A stretch of 16,294 nt of DNA from an uncultured Parabacteroides sp. Lineage in GTDB: Bacteria > Bacteroidota > Bacteroidia > Bacteroidales > Tannerellaceae. Positions 13,500 through 16,294 of the stretch are shown here, in pieces. The translations under genes were made by a program, and so were the position numbers. The first letter of the stretch is position 1, and each line of letters begins with the position of its first letter. Under the pieces are notes generated by a model. It was not told where the DNA came from. It saw only the letters and a program-made list of their open reading frames with translations, and ran no database searches. The stretch is taken from positions 1-16,294 of the forward strand of contig CAAGLQ010000032.1 of assembly GCA_900770835.1 (NCBI GenBank), written 5' to 3'.

Positions 13500-15020
13500 A
13501 TGATGACAGAAAGAAGAGTTAGAGTACGCTTCGCTCCCAGCCCTACGGGAGCACTCCATATCGGAGGTGTTCGTACAGCTTTATACAACTATTTGTTTGC
13601 GAAACAGCATGGTGGAGATTTGATTCTGCGCATTGAGGATACCGACTCCGGTCGTTTTGTTCCCGGTGCAGAAGATTACATCATTGAGGCATTGACTTGG
13701 CTTGGCATTAAATTTGATGAAGGTGTCAGCTTCGGTGGCAACTATGGTCCCTACCGCCAAAGCGAACGTCGCGAGATCTACAAGCAATACGTAGATCAAC
13801 TGCTTGCCGACGGACACGCCTACATCGCTTTCGATACACCGGCTGAGCTGGAAGCCAAGCGCAAGGAGATCGCCAATTTCCAATACGACGCCTCTACCCG
13901 TATGCAGATGCGTAACTCACTCACGCTTCCCGCTGAAGAGGTACAGCAGCTAATTGCTGACGGACAACAGTATGTCGTACGTGCTAAGATCGAACCGAAC
14001 GAAGATATTCATGTGCACGATTTGATTCGTGGTGAAGTGGTGATCAACTCTTCTATCTTGGATGATAAAGTATTGTATAAGTCTGCAGACCAACTGCCCA
14101 CCTACCATTTAGCCAACATCGTAGATGACCATCTGATGGAGGTAACACATGTGATTCGCGGTGAGGAATGGTTGCCCAGTGCCCCGTTGCACGTATTACT
14201 TTATCGCTTCTTTGGCTGGGAAGAGACCATGCCACAGTTTGCACACCTCTCCCTGCTCTTAAAGCCGGAGGGCAATGGCAAATTGAGCAAGCGAGACGGC
14301 GATCGTTTAGGTTTCCCCGTGTTCCCCTTGGAATGGCACGACCCGAAGACAGGCGATGTCTCTTCAGGGTATCGCGAAAGCGGCTACTTCCCAGAGGCAG
14401 TAATCAACTTCTTAGCACTTTTAGGTTGGAACCCGGGCAACGATCAAGAGGTGATGAGCATGGATGACCTGATTCGCCTGTTCGATTTGGCTCGTTGCAG
14501 CAAGAGTGGTGCCCGCTTCGACTATGAAAAGGGCAAATGGTTCAACCATCACTACCTGTTGGAGAAGAGCAACACCGAGATCGCCGATCTCTTCCTCCCG
14601 ATCGTGGAGAGCCACGGCATCCAAACCACACACGCCTACGTAGAGAAGGTGGTTGGCATGATGAAAGGCCGTGTCAATTTCGTAAAGGAGTTGTGGGATC
14701 TCTGCTCTTTCTTCTTTGTCGCTCCTACAGAATATGACGAAAAGACCCGCAAGAAACGCTGGAAAGCCGATTCAGCTGCACAGCTGACTGAGTTTATCGA
14801 GCAATTGCGTCAGCATGAGCCTTTCGATGTGGAGAGCACCGAGAACGACTGCAAAGCCTGGATCGAAAGCAAAGGCTATCATTTAGGCAACATCATGAAC
14901 GCAGCCCGTTTGGCTTTGGTTGGCGAAGGCAAAGGACCGGGTATCTTCGACATCACCGAGGCATTAGGCAAGGAGGAGTCCATCCGCCGCATCCAGCGTG
15001 CCATCGAAATATTGGGTTGA
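13500..15020 (+). CDS. gltX: Glutamyl-tRNA synthetase
   Basis: This class I synthetase charges tRNA-Glu. The 506 residues show the HIGH-type motif in RFAPSPTGALHIGG (10-23), RIEDTDSGR (44-52), the GEEWLPSAPLHVLLYRFFGW region of the catalytic fold (221-240), and the KMSKS-type loop KLSKR (261-265). The all-helical anticodon-binding domain fills the C-terminal part (about 345-506). No Cys pair is seen where E. coli GluRS binds zinc. A segment around 271-293 (FPVFPLEWHDPKTGDVSSGY), between the KLSKR loop and the following helix, looks longer than in E. coli and is probably a lineage feature. The ATG at 13500 is preferred; the next codon but one region (13503) offers a second Met, and a longer frame from 13419 would run through the promoter. 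waaA follows after two bases. Confidence 0.96.
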   Translation: MMTERRVRVRFAPSPTGALHIGGVRTALYNYLFAKQHGGDLILRIEDTDSGRFVPGAEDYIIEALTWLGIKFDEGVSFGGNYGPYRQSERREIYKQYVDQLLADGHAYIAFDTPAELEAKRKEIANFQYDASTRMQMRNSLTLPAEEVQQLIADGQQYVVRAKIEPNEDIHVHDLIRGEVVINSSILDDKVLYKSADQLPTYHLANIVDDHLMEVTHVIRGEEWLPSAPLHVLLYRFFGWEETMPQFAHLSLLLKPEGNGKLSKRDGDRLGFPVFPLEWHDPKTGDVSSGYRESGYFPEAVINFLALLGWNPGNDQEVMSMDDLIRLFDLARCSKSGARFDYEKGKWFNHHYLLEKSNTEIADLFLPIVESHGIQTTHAYVEKVVGMMKGRVNFVKELWDLCSFFFVAPTEYDEKTRKKRWKADSAAQLTEFIEQLRQHEPFDVESTENDCKAWIESKGYHLGNIMNAARLALVGEGKGPGIFDITEALGKEESIRRIQRAIEILG

Positions 15021-15022
15021 TC

Positions 15023-16261
15023 ATGCTCTATACCGCTGCTATACAACTCTACGCCCTCACCGTATCGGCCGTTGCCCCCTTCCATAAGAAGGCAAGGTTG
15101 ATGCGGGCGGGACAGGCGCAGACAGCCGCTATCTTACGAGAGAAGATTGATCGACAAGCCAAATACATCTGGTTTCATGCCTCTTCGTTGGGTGAGTTTG
15201 AGCAGGGAAGGCCGATGATCGAGCAGATTCGTAAGGTACATCCGGAGTATAAGATCCTGCTCACCTTCTTCTCTCCCTCTGGCTATGAGGTGCGGAAGAA
15301 CTATGCGGGAGCCGATGTAGTTTGCTATCTACCTTTTGATACACCAGGACGGGTGGATCAGTTCTTGGATCTGGCAAACCCGGTAATGGCCATATTCATT
15401 AAATATGAGTTTTGGGGCAACTACCTGCATACATTACAACGTCGAGGCATTCCGGTTTATATCATCTCTGCGATCTTCCGCAGGGAGCAATTGTTCTTCC
15501 AATGGTTTGGCAAGCCTTATCGAAAAATGCTCAATTGCTTCAACCACCTCTTTGTGCAAGATGAACGATCCAAAGCCCTGTTGGAGGAGTATGGCATCCA
15601 TAACGTCACAGTGGCAGGTGATACCCGTTTCGACCGCGTCATAGACGTATATCACCAAGCGAAGCAAATCCCCGTGGTAGAGCGTTTCGTCAAAGGGACA
15701 GACGGGCAGCAACCTCCATGTGTTTTCGTGGCTGGTAGCTCATGGCCAGAAGATGAGGCGATCTTTATCCCCTATTTTGAACGTCATCCCGGGATAAAAC
15801 TGATCATCGCTCCTCATGAGATTCACGAGGGGCATCTAAAGAGCATCGAAGCCCGGTTGCATCGTCCAACTATCCGGCTTTCACAAGCCACAGCGCAAAA
15901 TGTGGCTGACAAAGATTGCCTGATCGTGGATAGCTTTGGATTGCTCTCCTCGCTTTATCGCTATGGACAGATCGCCTATATTGGCGGCGGCTTCGGCGCA
16001 GGTATTCACAACACCCTGGAGGCCGCTGTTTATGGTATGCCCGTGCTTTTTGGTACTCGATTCCAGAAATTCAAGGAGGCAAAAGACTTAATAGCTGTAG
16101 GTGGTGCTTTCACATTTGACAATGCTCCCGCCTTTGCGTCACGCATGGATATACTTCTTTCCACACCCGAAGCGTTGCAACAATCCAGCCAGGCAGCCGG
16201 CCACTTCGTACAGAGTCACGGTGGAGCGACAGCAATCATTTTAAAGGAGATCGGATTGTAA
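15023..16261 (+). CDS. waaA: 3-deoxy-D-manno-octulosonic acid (Kdo) transferase
   Basis: WaaA (KdtA) moves Kdo from CMP-Kdo to the lipid A precursor at the inner face of the cytoplasmic membrane, so the cell makes lipopolysaccharide. The 412 residues (from the ATG at 15023) match GT30 enzymes. An N-terminal hydrophobic segment (about 1-20) serves as a membrane anchor. FHASSLGEFEQGRP (51-64) holds Glu58, aligned with the catalytic glutamate of the family. IKYEFWGNYL and VAGDTRFDR mark the rest of the N-terminal domain. The C-terminal CMP-Kdo domain has FVAGSSWPEDE, IIAPHEIHEGHL and the GGGFGAGIHNTLEAAVYG nucleotide-sugar loop. A TTG overlapping the gltX stop at 15017 would add two residues; ATG is preferred. 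The two-base gap to gltX indicates co-transcription. Only 33 bases follow the stop, with no feature seen. Confidence 0.95.
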   Translation: MLYTAAIQLYALTVSAVAPFHKKARLMRAGQAQTAAILREKIDRQAKYIWFHASSLGEFEQGRPMIEQIRKVHPEYKILLTFFSPSGYEVRKNYAGADVVCYLPFDTPGRVDQFLDLANPVMAIFIKYEFWGNYLHTLQRRGIPVYIISAIFRREQLFFQWFGKPYRKMLNCFNHLFVQDERSKALLEEYGIHNVTVAGDTRFDRVIDVYHQAKQIPVVERFVKGTDGQQPPCVFVAGSSWPEDEAIFIPYFERHPGIKLIIAPHEIHEGHLKSIEARLHRPTIRLSQATAQNVADKDCLIVDSFGLLSSLYRYGQIAYIGGGFGAGIHNTLEAAVYGMPVLFGTRFQKFKEAKDLIAVGGAFTFDNAPAFASRMDILLSTPEALQQSSQAAGHFVQSHGGATAIILKEIGL

Positions 16262-16294
16262 ATTGGATATCTAATACAATGTTGCTATACAAAG

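Overview
The window reads as chromosomal DNA of a member of the Bacteroidales, most likely Parabacteroides or a close relative (inferred). The signs are housekeeping proteins of Bacteroidota type (a 576-residue LysRS with a C-terminal extension, a 447-residue Pgi, a GpsA with a GGGSWATALA nucleotide loop), promoters of the TAnnTTTG type, and a general lack of Shine-Dalgarno sequences. No rRNA, tRNA, CRISPR array, insertion sequence, integrase or phage gene was seen.

Layout. 1-683: the end of gmk, then nadD five bases later. 784-4876: lysS, gpsA and pgi, tightly spaced on one strand, closed by a strong intrinsic terminator. 4954-5679: a HAD-family phosphatase. 5680-5997: a gene-free stretch with at least two terminator-like hairpins and short inverted repeats. 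5998-7681: the wreck of an arsenic gene pair. The start of arsD is joined by an internal deletion to an arsA that has lost its first P-loop and carries a one-base deletion near its 3' end. 7682-7875: a cluster of seven short GGGCAACG-type repeats in both orientations. 7876-9249: miaB on the minus strand. 9309-9716: a small unknown membrane-anchored protein, divergent from miaB with facing promoters. 9819-11315: an acetyl-CoA hydrolase / succinyl-CoA:acetate CoA-transferase family enzyme. 11376-13406: a 7TM-HD phosphohydrolase (PgpH-like) on the minus strand, divergent from gltX (13500-15020), which is followed two bases later by waaA/kdtA (15023-16261).

Most of the window is ordinary core metabolism: NAD synthesis, lysyl- and glutamyl-tRNA charging, glycerol-3-phosphate and hexose-phosphate metabolism, tRNA modification, acetate/succinate CoA exchange and the Kdo step of lipid A assembly. 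I did not find a new multi-gene system. The parts most worth a second look are the decayed arsDA locus, which keeps all three metalloid-binding cysteines of ArsA although its reading frame is broken, the two families of short inverted repeats on either side of it, and two intergenic regions where divergent promoters nearly overlap. Some long antisense open frames, especially opposite pgi, are codon-usage shadows and were left out.
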